The notes: generated by a model not told the origin, from the letters alone. A DNA stretch of 64,000 nt from Dolomedes plantarius (GCA_907164885.2 OU015490.1:218578391-218642390), one strand, 5' to 3'. Shown: positions 16,686-28,745, counted from the first letter of the stretch. Made by a program: numbers and translations.

Positions 16686-17075
16686 ATGTATGTCCAGGAA
16701 TACTTGCCAATGTATCGGTCATTGCGCCCTTCTACTTGGACAGTCCCAATTCACAGAGGTCCACTCCTGATTGATATTTGGAGTGTTGTCGATGTTGTCT
16801 TCGTAAATAACAAAGAAATATATTTCAATAGTGTTGCATATGAATGTTCAGGAGCCCCTACTACTGTGTGGATTGATGCGCTTTTCTACTTGACTAGTCC
16901 TAATTGATATCAAAAGCCAGTTCGATTGGTATTTAGTGTGTTATCATTAAATATTGCAACTAACTAACAAAGTCCAATAGCTTTATGTATAGAGGTTTAG
17001 GAGTACGAGCCAATGTCTGGATTGTCATGCTCTTCTACTGGGCCAATTCTAATTGATATTCGAATCTAACTAGGT
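16686..17075. repeat. Diverged tandem repeats, about 145-150 bp, three units
   Basis: Each unit has ATGTATG..CAGGA(A/G), then GATTG(A/T)..GC(C/T)CTTCTACT(T/G), then CC(C/T)AATT, then TTGATAT. A fragment of a further unit (AGTTAGCCTAAGTGGGAGCC, then CATTTGGAATGTTTTCATT) lies at 17,700-17,760, beyond an inserted SINE. Confidence 0.5.
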
Positions 17076-17321
17076 GTTCAGGATCACGCCTAGTTTCCTG
17101 GGCTTCTCTGATTTTCCCTTCTGTAGAAGTAAATCTTAGAATTTGTATTCAGGTTAAATAGGATCAAACGCTAAAAGAAATCAGTTTTAATTTTCTAAAA
17201 CATTTTGCCATACTGGGTATCAGATCTCTCAAATAAACTATACCGGAAAAAAAAATCATCAGCAATAATGAAAAATTTACAGAAGAAAGAAAAAAAAGGA
17301 AAATACTTAAGTACCTTGACA

Positions 17322-17655
17322 ATGGGCTCGATGTAGCCTAGTGGAAGCGAGTCGGCTTTCTCTACTGGGGGTGGTCGGATCGAATCCGGACAAGCGTCAT
17401 TACGTACCTCGGTAACTAAACCGGATATGAGCACATCAAATCCGTAAATCGGAGAGACCCTTTATGCAGTCAGAGAGGGTGAGAGAGGGTACATCTCCCC
17501 AGATGTCACCCCTGGGGGGGGGGGGGCTCGGTCAAAATTGAGGTGGCACCTGGCTATATCGGACCCCGACCCTTGTGCCATTATAAACCAGAACCGCACC
17601 CCTCAGCCCGCTAGCCTATATGGACCTGGTCTGGAATACTTCCGGCCAGGGTACA
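17322..17655 (+). repeat. SINE family A, near full-length
   Basis: A box GTAGCCTAGTGGAAGCGAG and B box GGATCGAATCC. The body has GAGAGACC, then CCCAGATGTCACCCCTGGGG and AAAATTGAGGTGGCACC, then AACCAGAACCGCACCCCTCAG and GACCTGGTCTGGAA. It is collinear with the copy at 55.2 kb. Confidence 0.75.
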
Positions 17656-18211
17656 TTAGAATCGACAACATTAACAATGAGAAGATAACTTTCTAGTACC
17701 AGTTAGCCTAAGTGGGAGCCCAACTCAATTAACATTTGGAATGTTTTCATTAAAAACTGTAGACGACAGTTAAAAATCTACATCTTAATAAAAGCGCAAT
17801 AACAGGAAATTCAAAGTACAACTATCCCTCGATTTACACGGTAGATGCGTTCCACGACAAATCGTGTAAATTGGAACCGTGTAAATCAAGACACAGCATT
17901 CATATTAAACAAGGGGATAGGTGCAAGTAAGTAGTAATGTTTATAATGACAGTGTTAAAAATGCAAAGAGTTTATGCCGAAGTGAAGACAAAGCAATAGT
18001 TTAGGTAGCGGATAGTTTGAAGTAAATTTTCTACATATAGAATCATTTATTTAAAAAAATGCTTTAAATTTTCCGAAATTAAATATTTTTAATTTTCAAT
18101 TTTTTATTTATATTTATGTTAAAAATGATATGACATTGTTAAATAAGCAGGTATCAAACAGTTTTACCGAAAACAAGTGCAGCTGGTAAGCAAGACATTT
18201 TTGTATTGTTA

Positions 18212-18605
18212 CAGTGGAGCCTCGATATAATCGAATTTCTTGATAAATCGAAGTTTTTCTATTCCCCTTGAACCTGCCTAACACTCCCATGTTATTTTTC
18301 ACTCTACATATCAAAGGACTGGTCAGGAAGACCTCGATATTTCGAATTTTTAGTTTGCTTAGTTTGGCACCGCACCTCTATATATCGAAGTTTTTATTGG
18401 AAAACATCTATATATCCAAGTATTTTTTGACAAAAATAATTTTGATTTCTAATTGCAGTGAGTATACAATTATTTTAGTGTGAAACTCTATACATCGAAG
18501 TCAGTCAGAAATCACCTTGATAAATCAAACCTCGGTATATCGAAATCCTCGATAATTCGAAGTTTTCTCGTTCCCCTTGAGGTTCGATATATTGAGGTTC
18601 CACTG
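18212..18605. mobile_element. pogo/Tigger-type MITE with TA duplication
   Basis: Ends are CAGTGGAGCCTCGATATAAT and ATATATTGAGGTTCCACTG, flanked by TA on both sides. The interior repeats short TCGAAGTTTT motifs and has no transposase. Confidence 0.8.
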
Positions 18606-18799
18606 TAAAATAAATATATACCTTATGTAAAATAAATATATACCGAAAATGTACAGTTTCCCCCATTTTTCTTTTTGTTTGTTTGTTAATATTTTCCTAA
18701 TTTTTTTTTTTAACCTTTAGCTTACGGGGCCCATTTTTCCAATTCCCTCTGTAGAACGGGAAATTTCATACCCCCTTTGTAAGAACGGCCATTAAGCGG

Positions 18800-18800
18800 G

Positions 18801-18846
<46 letters not shown>
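18800..18846. repeat. (TA)n microsatellite
   Basis: A TA run of about 45 bp touching the 5' end of the next MITE, so the TA target probably lay in or created this array. Confidence 0.9.
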
Positions 18847-18847
<1 letters not shown>

Positions 18848-18850
<3 letters not shown>

Positions 18851-19178
18851 TCGAACCCCGTTACAGCGAACCCGGTATATAAACTCACGGATATAACGAA
18901 CGAAAATTTTGGTCCCGTGTTTTTCCTATTGTACGTAATTTAATTAGTATTGTGTCAGTTTAATGTAATTGATTTTAGTCGATTTAATTCCTTAATTATC
19001 ATTTTCAATAGATTTTATCTTTTTTTAAATACATCATTATTGAATACACATTGCAACTAATGAGTTATACATTTTGAGAACTCTAGCATTTTTCTTAACG
19101 GTTCGGATATAGCGAACCACCGGATAAATCGAACAACACCTTTGGTCGCTTGAAGTTCGTTATAACGAGGTTCGGCTG
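18848..19178. mobile_element. pogo/Tigger-type MITE, family 2
   Basis: Ends are CAGTCGAACCCCGTTACAGC and CGTTATAACGAGGTTCGGCTG (last 20 bases shared), with TA on the left. A reverse-orientation copy at 52.5-53.4 kb shares the interior (CGGTTCGGATATAGCGAACC, GAGTTATACATTTTG). Confidence 0.75.
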
Positions 19179-19181
19179 CAT

Positions 19182-19182
<1 letters not shown>

Positions 19183-19236
<54 letters not shown>
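19183..19236. repeat. (CA)n(TA)n microsatellite
   Basis: A short CA run followed by a TA run. Downstream is GAGCCCGGAATACATACTAT, a segment also found after the array at 20.6 kb. Confidence 0.9.
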
Positions 19237-19237
<1 letters not shown>

Positions 19238-19639
19238 TTGAGCCCGGAATACATACTATCCCACCCCGTAAGGAAAAGAGTAAATTGTTTTCTACCAAAA
19301 GATTTTCACTGCAGGTCGAGGTTGTTGTTTTATTTCCTTTTTTTTCTTCTTTTTTCTTATTTATTGAAAGTGCATCGTGGTCGAAATAAAGTTTGCGCCC
19401 CACTGGTGATGGGTACTTAATGATGTACCCAACATATGTGATCAAAAATGTCCATAACGTCGTAAACTCGCGGCCTTATTTTAAAGAATCATTTTTTATT
19501 CTCTTTCAGTGAAAGAATTCGTACAAACAAGGTCCCATTGTGCGTCGTTTATGCTGCATCTAATCATCAACAAACAACAAACTCAACCTTATTGTTAAGC
19601 ACAGATAACACAATTTATTATAACATTACGTAAAGCTGG

Positions 19640-20050
19640 CCTATGGGATCTCATTAAGCAAATATTGCAGAAATGCAGGGAAGAAAAAGGGTGTTATGAA
19701 GTTACGTTGCCACAATGTTGCTACAAACACAATGCAAAAGGATAGCCAGCCGGTCACGACTGGGAGCCTTATTGTGGAGCAAGTCACCAATAAATTCCAC
19801 CGTGTGGATGAATAGAGGGCGAGCTGCCTTTTTTCCCCAAAGTGTCTATCAACCCTTTGAGAGCGAAAGTTCCGAATTCCAGGAAGCTCTATCGCGCCAG
19901 GGTCACTACGGTAGCGTCCCACCCAGAAATTGTCCCCAAAACGCCGGGACACGTGGAGAGGAGCAGTGAAAGGGTGTTGCAGACGAGCGGAATAGATGAG
20001 GCTGAACGGGAAGTGCGGGGTACGAGGCCTTCACCCAGTGAATAATAGCA
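19640..20050. other. GC-richer island of unknown nature
   Basis: This stretch is clearly less AT-rich than its flanks and has overlapping open frames on both strands, the longest about 100 codons on the minus strand (19,952 to 19,641). No frame shows a domain I recognise, and no splice pattern is convincing. It could be an exon or UTR of an unseen gene, or repeat-derived. Confidence 0.3.
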
Positions 20051-20596
20051 GCGGATGCTTCAGAAGTACTTATTGTAATTCTTGACTGATTCGTGTTATA
20101 GATGTTTTATTTATTCATTAAGCGAGAAAAAGCATGTAGCGTGAATCGGCAAGGAACTAGAAAGTTAGTCGGGGGAAAAAAAAAAAAAAAAATCCGGAAA
20201 TTTCAGAGACGTGTCGGTATTTTGTTGTTGTTGTTGTTGTTGTTCTACAACATTGTTTACAAAGGAAAAATGTTAAGTAATACAAAAAAAATTAATAGTA
20301 ACTTAGATATTATATAAAAAATATTTCTCATTAATTTTAACCATTAGCTTACGGGGCCCATTTTTCCGATTCCCTCTTTAGAATGGAACCAACCATTGTA
20401 TACTTTTTCCTTGCTATACCTGACAAAAAGGTAACGAAAGCTGTGAAATCCTACGAATCAGTTTTTTTTTCATTCTTTATATTTCATACTAATATTTAAG
20501 TATGAAAACTTTCCATTAAGACGCGTTTGACTGCAAAATAAAGTTCTAATGGTTAAAAGGCTTGATATAATTTAGAATTAATTTTATTAGTTATTA

Positions 20597-20601
<5 letters not shown>

Positions 20602-20693
<92 letters not shown>

Positions 20694-20694
20694 A
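20602..20694. repeat. (TC)n(TA)n(TG)n compound microsatellite
   Basis: Three perfect dinucleotide runs follow directly on one another. Downstream is TTGGGCCCGTATTCTTGGG, related to the sequence after the array at 19.2 kb, so the array seems to belong to a dispersed repeat end. Confidence 0.9.
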
Positions 20695-20957
20695 TTCATT
20701 CTTGGGCCCGTATTCTTGGGATACATGTTACCCCCCCCCCCCGTAATGAAAAGGTTAATATTATATACCTTTTTTTAAAATATATATATTTCTTCATAGG
20801 GAAGGGATGTGCTGGTACAGTTGGGGGAGGGGGGAAGTTGGAGGAGGAAAGGGACAGAGAGTTGGGAACATATGGCATTCGATGCCTCTGCTTGTCCTAC
20901 AAGTGGAAACTTGATGCACATAAATGCACTGATCTCTTAAGCTGTGGTAACCGGGCT

Positions 20958-21120
20958 AGGTGATGGCCGAATGGCTAGGGCGCTGGCATTCGGTTCAGAT
21001 CCTGTGGGTTCGATTTTCACCGTTGGCATGGATGTTTATAGCCGTTCGGAATCGGGTTTAAACTGTAGGTCTCGGTCTAATTAGCCCTCGAGTAGCAAAA
21101 AGTTGGCCAAACCAAACCTC
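20958..21120 (+). repeat. SINE family B copy
   Basis: A box GATGGCCGAATGGCTAGGG and B box GGGTTCGATTTTC, then the family tail ATAGCCGTTCGGAATCGGGT and CTAATTAGCCCTCGAGTAGC. Confidence 0.75.
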
Positions 21121-21144
21121 TGGTAACCTTTGGATACTGTACAC

Positions 21145-21615
21145 CAAGCGTGTTAAACTCAAAGACTGACATGGGCCAAAATTACAAGGTTTGATTTTAG
21201 TGGGCCGCAAAAAGAAAGAAAAACTCCAATTTTAGTAGAAACGTAGGTTTATTTCGAAAAGTATAGTTTAATAAAACAAGAACAACAATAGCATTGTTTT
21301 CTTCCTGACGATTTTTTCTCTTCATCATTAACTTACCAGACACTGAATAATTGCACAAATTAATAAGTGTTCCCCGAAAGCGAAATATAACCCGTTTTAC
21401 ACCCACCAAACAAATCACTTCGTACAAGACTACTTTCTGATCAGACTACTGGTCTTGTATGCGGTAGTTGGCTGCTAAAATATTCACTGATAGTGAAGGG
21501 AAATGGTGCGGCAGTGCGTAAGGCGCATAAAGTGATACAATATTTACATACCATTATATTGGCTGGGCCTGGGCCACACAAATAATCGTTGAGGTCCGCG
21601 AGTTTGCCAGGCCTG
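21145..21615. mobile_element. hAT-type non-autonomous element
   Basis: Starts CAAGCGTGTTAAACTCAAAG and ends CGCGAGTTTGCCAGGCCTG, both hAT-like ends. Flanks are CTGTACAC and CTGTAAAC, an 8-bp duplication with one change. No transposase. Confidence 0.65.
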
Positions 21616-21643
21616 CTGTAAACAATTTCCTGCACCATGGGTA

Positions 21644-22149
21644 CAGTGATTCTTAACCTTTTTTTCGTCACGGTACACTTTTAATAATTTAAAAATTTGA
21701 CGGCACATTTACAATAAGATAAATTTAAAAGAATTTTACTTGGATAATTGATTGAAAATATATTTTGTAAAAATAGCATACGAAATCATTTTCATTGAAA
21801 TATAAAATGAAATTGCATTACAAAGTAAATAAATTGCTTCCTTAACTACAAATTACATTTTTAATGCGAAATTTGAGCTTGTCGTTTTTTGATAACTTCA
21901 TTTATATTTCGGCGTAAAGATAATAATGCTACTCTCATTTGGTGATCCAGATTTAAAAGTCCAGAACTGTAATAGTTCAGAACTGTGAATAGTAAAATGC
22001 GCATTGGTTCAGCCAGTCCCCGCTAGGAAGATAGAACTGATTGAACTACTTGTCTGACGTCGCTTATTTATGGGTATTCGCAGTGGCGGCACACTTCAAG
22101 AATTTCGCGGAACACTAAAGTTCCGCGACACAGTGGTTGAGAATCACTG
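21644..22149. mobile_element. hAT-like non-autonomous element
   Basis: Ends are CAGTGATTCTTAACCTTTTT and GTGGTTGAGAATCACTG, a familiar hAT end pattern, with repeated CGGCACA motifs near both ends. I could not match an 8-bp duplication. Confidence 0.5.
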
Positions 22150-22154
22150 GGTTA

Positions 22155-22690
22155 GAAATTACGCGTTATAACAAAGTACAACTCGAAATCTCAAAAAGAC
22201 GTATTTTCCGGATGATGGCCCAATGGTTAAGAGCACTAGACTTCGGAACCAGAGTCAGCAGTTCGAACATTGCGACAAGCATGAAAGTTTGAAGCTGAAT
22301 TCGAGTTGTATTTTATTATCTGAAGTTACGTGTTGCAATAAAATACAACTCAAAATCTCCAAAAAATCATATTAGCCGGAAGTTGGCCGAATGGTTAAGA
22401 GCACTAGACTTCGGAACCAGAGTCAGCAGTTCGAATATTGCGACAAGCATGAAAGTTTGAAGCTGATTTCGAGTTGTATTTTATTATCTGAAGTTACGTG
22501 TTACAGTAAAATACAACTCAAAATCTCCAAAAAATCGTATTACCCTGTTGTTGGCCGAATAGCTAAGAGCACTAGGCTTCGGAACCAGGGTCTGTGGTTT
22601 CGAATATTGAGCAAGTATGACAGTCCGAAATCGTTCTCAGTCGGTTTCAAGCTGCAGTCTAAGATAATTTAGCCCTCGTGGTTTTCAAGA
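22155..22690 (+). repeat. Three tandem tRNA-like SINE heads, 167-168 bp period
   Basis: Units start at about 22,208, 22,376 and 22,543. Each has GGCC(G/C)AATGGTTAAGAGCAC (A box), ACTTCGGAACCAGAGTC and a B box AGTTCGAA(C/T)ATTG, then a spacer with ACAACTCAAAATCTCC. Units 1 and 2 are nearly identical, and unit 3 continues into the family B-like tail (GTCCGAAATCG, TTTAGCCCTCGTGG). None folds into a complete tRNA. Confidence 0.75.
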
Positions 22691-23025
22691 TGATCGTGAC
22701 ACTCCCAACTAAAAATGTATTATAATAGCTAAAAAAATTTTGGCGGGCTTGGAAGTTTTCTTAAAAACTTGACTTGCATCCAGAGAGACAAATTTTCTCA
22801 TATATAAATCACTTCCTTGTCATAATTCATGCTAAAAAAAACAAGAGCTGAAGAAAAACTGATGAAATGCGAATTGCAGGAGTTGTGAGAAAAAATTAAG
22901 GGAGAATACCCGGTGGAATTAAGGAAAACTCTCCGTGACGAAGAAAATTTAATTCGAATATTTAGTTATAAAACTTACAAAGAGTCATATGTTGTCAAGT
23001 TAAAAAATAAGTTAAAAATCCGTAG

Positions 23026-23655
23026 AAGGAACTGAGCAGTACATCTTATAGTTATGGCAAACAACAGCCTGATTTTTTCAAAAAAATATTCCCAATCAAA
23101 CCAAGTGACCATCCGAAACGAGGGGAATGTAATGACTTTACGTTCCTTTCACACTCGGGATTCCTGAGAGAGCCTAACGGCAAGACGTCCATTATCAATC
23201 TACCGTATTCATCGGTGACAGTCGCTTTGTCACCAAATTGTGGCAGACGCCGCGTCGCCCGTTGGACACTTGAGAGGCCGTCATCTTTAAGAAATCCCCC
23301 CTGCTTGCAGACAAAGCCTGTCCAGAGGATAATCACCTAGCCATTAAGCGGAAGACGCGGAATGTTCTGAAGACGGTTTCTGAAAGGGTTCAAAGGGAGC
23401 ACGCTTTCAGCCACCCACAGAGATGGGCGAGGATATATATTCGCCACCTTGATGTAAATGGGGGCAGTTGACTTTTTCTTGCAGGTGTGGACAACCCTCG
23501 TCGACAGACGCGTGCCAGAGATCGTGAGCCTGCCATTTTCCATCATGATATCCTGAACCCGCGAAATAGCCTTAGATAATGCTTATTTTTTGTAATTATT
23601 GTATAAAGCCTATATTTAATCTAGAATGCCAATAAAGCATTTTGTAAATATTAAA
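23026..23655 (+). other. Unidentified GC-richer segment with long open frames (possible exon or pseudogene)
   Basis: On the + strand a stop-to-stop frame of 104 codons runs from 23,026 to TAG 23,338-23,340, with protein-like composition (HPKRGECNDFTFLSHSG, then INLPYSSVTVALSPNCG). A second + frame runs through about 23,341-23,482 (VLKTVSERVQREHAFSH). A splice-acceptor-like TTTTTCTTGCAG ends at about 23,485 and AATAAA follows at about 23,630. The minus strand has one frame of about 160 codons broken by a single stop at 23,337. I recognise none of the products. The composition contrast with the 30%-GC surroundings is real, but which strand codes, if either, is unresolved. Confidence 0.3.
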
Positions 23656-23795
23656 GGCTGTCAGTCTTGGTTTTAGGCGAAGTCCTTACAGGAAGCTCAG
23701 TTTACGCTGGGGTAACTTGATGGAACAGTTATGACATCAAAGGGATAAATTGGATTTCCAGGACGAAATATAAGGTATACTGAAGTAATGTTCAG

Positions 23796-24080
23796 CAGGG
23801 CCGCCCAGAGACTTTACGGGGCCTGGGACAAACTTCTGTTGGGGGCCCCAAGAAATCTGATTAATCGAATAATTTTTTTTTTTTTTTAATTTTTTTTTTT
23901 GGGGGGGGGGGCTTTTTTTAGGAGATTATTTTGAATTTTGAAGTACGGTACAAGTTTCAGAATTTTTTTTCGGAGAAAATCTAATAAATAAAAATTTTAA
24001 AATTTTTTGGGGCCCCTCCGATAGTTGGGGGCCTGGGGCAAAGTGTCCCAGTTGCCCCCCCCCCCTTCTGGGCGGCCCTG
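23796..24080. mobile_element. hAT-type MITE with perfect 8-bp target duplication
   Basis: Ends are CAGGGCCGCCCAGAGACTTT and CTTCTGGGCGGCCCTG; ATGTTCAG flanks both sides exactly (23,788-23,795 and 24,081-24,088). The interior has GGGGCCTGGG(A/G)CAAA on both arms and long C, G and T runs. Confidence 0.85.
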
Positions 24081-24439
24081 ATGTTCAGTCAAAAAGTCCA
24101 CGCTATCATGACGAATATGATAATGTTGATGATGTACATTGAACATATATTTTTAATGTTGTATATATTTGAAAAATTCTACTTTATTGCTTATTTTTGA
24201 AACATGGGGTTATATTAAAAAGCTATGTTGTTTTCTTGCCTCACTTTTATCTGAAGGGTGTTAGCAATCCGCCATAATGGATTCGATCAGCTCAGTGTTA
24301 ACATATGGAGGAAAGTTTCTCACTAATTATCTAACTGTATTTAAAATTTTTCTTTTAAACAGTCTCACGTAATAGAGGTAGAGAAAGAAATTCTTTAGAT
24401 ATATATAATTTTCATTTTTGAAGAGTCACGAATCTATAT

Positions 24440-25240
24440 ATTTAAGTTGCTAAGCCGATTTTTTGGGTAGTCCGTGAGAGAAAATTACTGCATCAATTTA
24501 CTTCATTTTAATCTATAAATGTGTCAAATTTGGTTTTGTAACCGCAGTTTCTATTTATTAGCGATAATGTACAATTAAAAATTTCTTTCTGAGCATGCTC
24601 AGTGACATTTAAATCTGGCTTTACATACTCACTAAGCTCGAAGCCGCATAAACACATTAATTTGTTTATGCGCATGCTCAATGGCCTGTTTAAATTTGTC
24701 TTTAGATACTTACTACGCACGAGGTCGTATAAATGCGTTAATTTCTTTATTCCGAGGAATCTCTCTAGCTCTCTCTCTGCCATTTTTATTTTTAATTGTG
24801 TTTGTGAGATATAGAATTAAACCTGACGGAAAGTGTTTAGTTTGCGCTGTTGAGTAACCATATTTCTTTTTATTGGGTTCGATAGTAATTTTTCAAAGTG
24901 TAATACTCTATTCTTAATATTTTCAACATTAACAATGATGTCTTGAGTATAATTTGTGTATTAGTACATTTATTTACTATCCAGCCCTCATGTTTTGATG
25001 GGTACCAACTAGTAATACTTTTAAGATTATTTGAGAAAAAAAAAAAGTGGTGTACTGTGTTTAAAGGTAAATAATTTCCTTTTGATGGACGACATTTTTT
25101 TTAGAAAAGGAAAATGTGTAGAAGGTTTCAGGCTATCTAAAAATATGATTTTCTATTTGATTATCAATATTTCTACAGATGTAATCAGTGACAATAAAAC
25201 TGATTTTAAATATCTAATTTCGTTGAAAACGTAGCCTTTT
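24440..25240. repeat. Dispersed repeat 'Rep-A', long copy
   Basis: Shares TAGTCCGTGAGAGAAAA, GTGTCAAATTTGGTTTT, GCATGCTCAGTGACA, AGATATAGAATTAAACCTGA, ATGTTTTGATGGGTACCAAC and TTTCAGGCTATCTAAAA with the copies at 40.5-41.9 kb. The GCGCATGCTCA block is repeated inside each copy. No coding frame; the class is unknown. Confidence 0.7.
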
Positions 25241-25390
25241 TTAATGTATTGAGGGGTGGGAGACGTTTGATAACTAATTCGGAACCATCTATTGTAGTAG
25301 GTGGCACTGACCATTCCTCTGTTCTCTTGGGACCCCCCACCCCCTGAGCTCAAGTGGCACCGTCCGAGAACACAGCACCCTTTGGGTGGT

Positions 25391-25392
<2 letters not shown>

Positions 25393-25449
<57 letters not shown>
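25393..25449. repeat. (AT)n microsatellite
   Basis: About 55 bp of AT repeats. ACTAGCATTATTGCCCGGCA follows immediately, the start of a dispersed element. Confidence 0.95.
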
Positions 25450-25450
<1 letters not shown>

Positions 25451-26400
25451 TAGCATTATTGCCCGGCATGGCCCGGGTCGATATATAGATATAAAATATT
25501 TCATGCATTCCATCAGAAAAATACTGGGCTACACCCCCGCTCTTCGTGTTCATCTGGCCAGACAGAATGCGCTTAGCCCGTTTCTACTGAAATGATATAC
25601 AAACAATAAGAAAGAAATAAACTTTGAGCCTGCGGACCTTTGTCTGATTTTATTGAGAATTAATAACACCGTGTTGCGTGATTCGCACGTTTGGATTGAA
25701 TAAGTTTGCTGTTTAATTATATTTGTTAGATACTATTCAATTAGATTTAATTAGATTTGTTAGATGCACTGTTTAATAAGAAATAAGTTTTATAATTTAC
25801 ATTTCCCTTTATTATTTATTTCTCCCTTAAAAACGCACTTTTTTCCATTTCACCCAAGAGGTAAAGTGCAAGATGAGTGCCCCTTTATTTAATCAAAGTA
25901 AGGCTTGATTCCCCATGGAGCCTTTTCCCTTAAGCTTGTATGTTTTGTAAGAAATGTTTTGAATCAGATGTTACCTGTGAGTAAAGTTCTCAAAGGCTCG
26001 GGTGGTTCTTGAATTGCAGGCAATTGTACTTTCCCTTTTACTGCAACACATAGCAGAGCCAGGAAAGTTGTGTTTATCTGGGGAGCCAGAGCCACAGGTC
26101 ATTCCCAACCCTTTTCCTCCCACGCATTGGAATTTGACCCCCCCCCCCGACATCCTCAAACCACCCCTCTTAACGCAGCTGGTTGAGGGGTATCCACAGG
26201 GTGTACACGCACCTCTATCGGGCACAAAAAACATTAAAAAATTAATTTTAAAAAACTAATTGAGCCCCAAATTTCGTTTTTCCTGATTTAAGTTTCTCAG
26301 GTCCAAAACATTAACTGTGCCGAATTTGGTCCCGGTGGGTCTATGATTCTATAGCGGACAAACAAACAGACAAGCTCTTTTATATATATAGATATATATA
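25450..26400. repeat. RTE-like non-LTR retrotransposon 3' part (truncated)
   Basis: Runs from ACTAGCATTATTGCCCGGCA to CGGACAAACAAACAGACAAG, then a TTTTATATATATAGAT-type tail that fades into TA repeats. This tail style is typical of RTE-clade 3' ends. No reverse transcriptase is present. Confidence 0.4.
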
Positions 26401-27059
26401 TATATGACATTTAAAACGACGGCAAATTTTTCTCAGATTTCTGTAAATCGCAGATTAGGAAAGATGTATGTTGAATCCTCTTTTGTACATGGAGGTAGGC
26501 ATTTACAAAAAGCACGTAGCGTTGAATTTTTAAAAAAAATTTTAGTGTCATTAGTTATTTACAGGATGTTAAATTATTGCGGTCTTTCTCTACAAAATTA
26601 AAATTAGTTTTCAACTTATTAAATTTATGTAATAGGCTAATTCCTGTGGTAATGCAGTTTACATATATCTGTACATATATGTGTGTGTGTAAGTGAATTA
26701 AATTGGAAACAAAAAAACGTTGGGTAAAATGACAAATTTGATTACTCATTAAAGCACTAACAATAACAAAGAGTAAAGATTTGGAGTCTAATGTAAACAC
26801 TTACATAGTAGGGAAAGCATAGTAGAACGCAGATCGCAGCACTTTATAAGCATGTCTTCTTTCTTCTCATCTTGTTTAGGTTTGCCGTCATGTTTTATTT
26901 CAGTACAGTATATTCTAATACTAGTAATACTATGACGGGCCCCATCTGATGCAGTTTGCAATGTAATACTAGTATAACTATTATTAAAATTTAATACAAA
27001 TAATGAATTTATATTTCAATAAGCTAATGTATATAGTAATGAATTTTATATTTTGAATA
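26401..27059. other. AT-rich spacer, nothing recognised
   Basis: Only short random frames and a weak GT run at about 26,680. Confidence 0.4.
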
Positions 27060-27248
27060 CAGTGAAACTTCTCTAGCCGACCCCCCCCCCCCCCAATTCG
27101 ACGGCCACCTTTCTAAACGGCCATATTTTCTTCAGAATCTATCAAAACTCTATAGTGCCAATGTTATGGAACAAACCCCTTTCAACCACCCCTCTAAACG
27201 AACACTTTTTTCGGAACCATTACTGGCCGCCATAGAGAAGTTGCACTG
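27060..27248. mobile_element. pogo/Tigger-type MITE, family 3
   Basis: Ends CAGTGAAACTTCTCTAGCCG and GCCATAGAGAAGTTGCACTG with TA on both sides; 189 bp. Internal CGGCCAC(C)TTTCTAAACGG and CCACCCCTCTAAACGAAC arms are partly complementary. Confidence 0.75.
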
Positions 27249-27799
27249 TATATAAATAATCATTTATTTATATTTGTGTAAATTTGTAGCGTGAGGATCT
27301 GAAAAAGGTTTTTAAATTGTTAAAAGCAATTTGGTTATTTATAGCATTCTAATTACGGTCGCAGCATGCATACCATATTCTTTGTATTTTTTAATTTCCC
27401 ATCTCCCTACACTGAAATCCAACTTTCTTTTGTTTACTCCTTTGTATTTTAGAATCGTTAGAACGTCGGCGAAGAGATATTAAAATCCTTTTGCTTCTCA
27501 TTCGCTTGTGTTCCTCTGAAAATGAGGTCCTCTTTTTACCTGGTCATGACACACTCGTACTTAATAAGCCGCAAATAGGTTTTAGAAAGCAGGCATCGCG
27601 TGCTTTGATGCGGCATTTTATAGTTTAATGTGTTTGCAGATATGCAAATGAATTTCTTCAAGCATTGCCCCCCCCCCCCGGGCAGATGCCTTTTGCAATG
27701 TTAAATTGTTTCTTTAAGCTAAAGTAATTCGAGTATTTTTTTTTTTTCATGTTTTAGAGTAGTTTTCTCGACATTTTTTGTTCAAAAAGTACGAACTGC

Positions 27800-28745
27800 G
27801 GTTTATATAACCCGCACTTCGCTACGGGGTACATTCAAATTAAATACAATGGTCAATGTATGCAATTAATGCCAAAAAAAATAAATATATATATTTATAA
27901 TAAATACGACGATCAATATATACAATTGATATACATATATATATATATATTTTTTTTTATAAAAAAAATCGTAAGGGATATTTATTTTTAAAGACAAAAT
28001 AATGTAGAAGAAAATATTCAAATTAAATCTAATACTTAAAAAAGTGGTATACTGTGTTTAAGCTTAAATAATTTCCTTTTTATGTAAATGGAAAATGTGT
28101 ACAAGATTTCAGGCTATCTAAAAATATGATTTTTTTTACTATCAATATTTCTACAGATATAATCAGTGAGAATAAAACTGATTTTAAATATCTAATTTCG
28201 TTGAAAACGTAGCTTTTTTTAATGTACACAAACTAAAGAATATAGTACAGTTGGAGGAACATATCTTTTACTGTATTTTAATATTTTTTTGGATAATGTC
28301 CAATCGTCTGCCGCATTAGCAAGAAAAAAAAATTGTCTCTTTCGTTGTTTACACGTGACGATAAATTTATTTAAAGTACCAGAAAAAGAAATCACGTGAT
28401 CAGCATTTAATAAATTAAAGTCTAAAAATTAATCTTTAAAAATTCACCAAAAATCAGAAAATGGAGGTAAAGATTCGAAAAAGATCTCATTTTAAAGGAA
28501 TTTCTATGATCTTTCTCGTGATATAAATTTTACAACCCTCAAATTATTATTTTAAATGCAAACTTTAAAAAAGTTACTAAAACAGCTTAAAAATTTAATT
28601 TTAAAAATCTAAGAAGAATTTTTCAAAAATATTTCTTAGTGCACCCCTACACCATAAGAAGAATCGCCATGCAAAATTTCAGCCCTTTAGGTCCAGCGGT
28701 TTCGTCTGTGCGTTGTATGTCAGTCAGTCAGTCAGTTACGGAACT
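27800..28745. repeat. RTE-like repeat copy carrying a Rep-A fragment
   Basis: Begins at ACCCGCACTTCGCTACGGGG and ends CAGTCAGTCAGTCAGTTACG then GAACTGT, collinear with copies at 58.1 and 58.8 kb. Positions 28,035-28,215 match the 3' part of Rep-A and are absent from the other copies, so they look inserted. The tail stops where the pogo-like element begins. Confidence 0.55.

Noticed and set aside
17820..17890. pogo-type terminal repeat (CTATCCCTCGATTTACACGG)
   Set aside because: Only one end is recognisable within a plausible distance, so no element boundaries can be given.
22205..22650. Possible tRNA genes at the three tRNA-like units
   Set aside because: A and B boxes are present but I could not pair a full acceptor stem and cloverleaf, and the units recur as tandem repeats with SINE-like tails.
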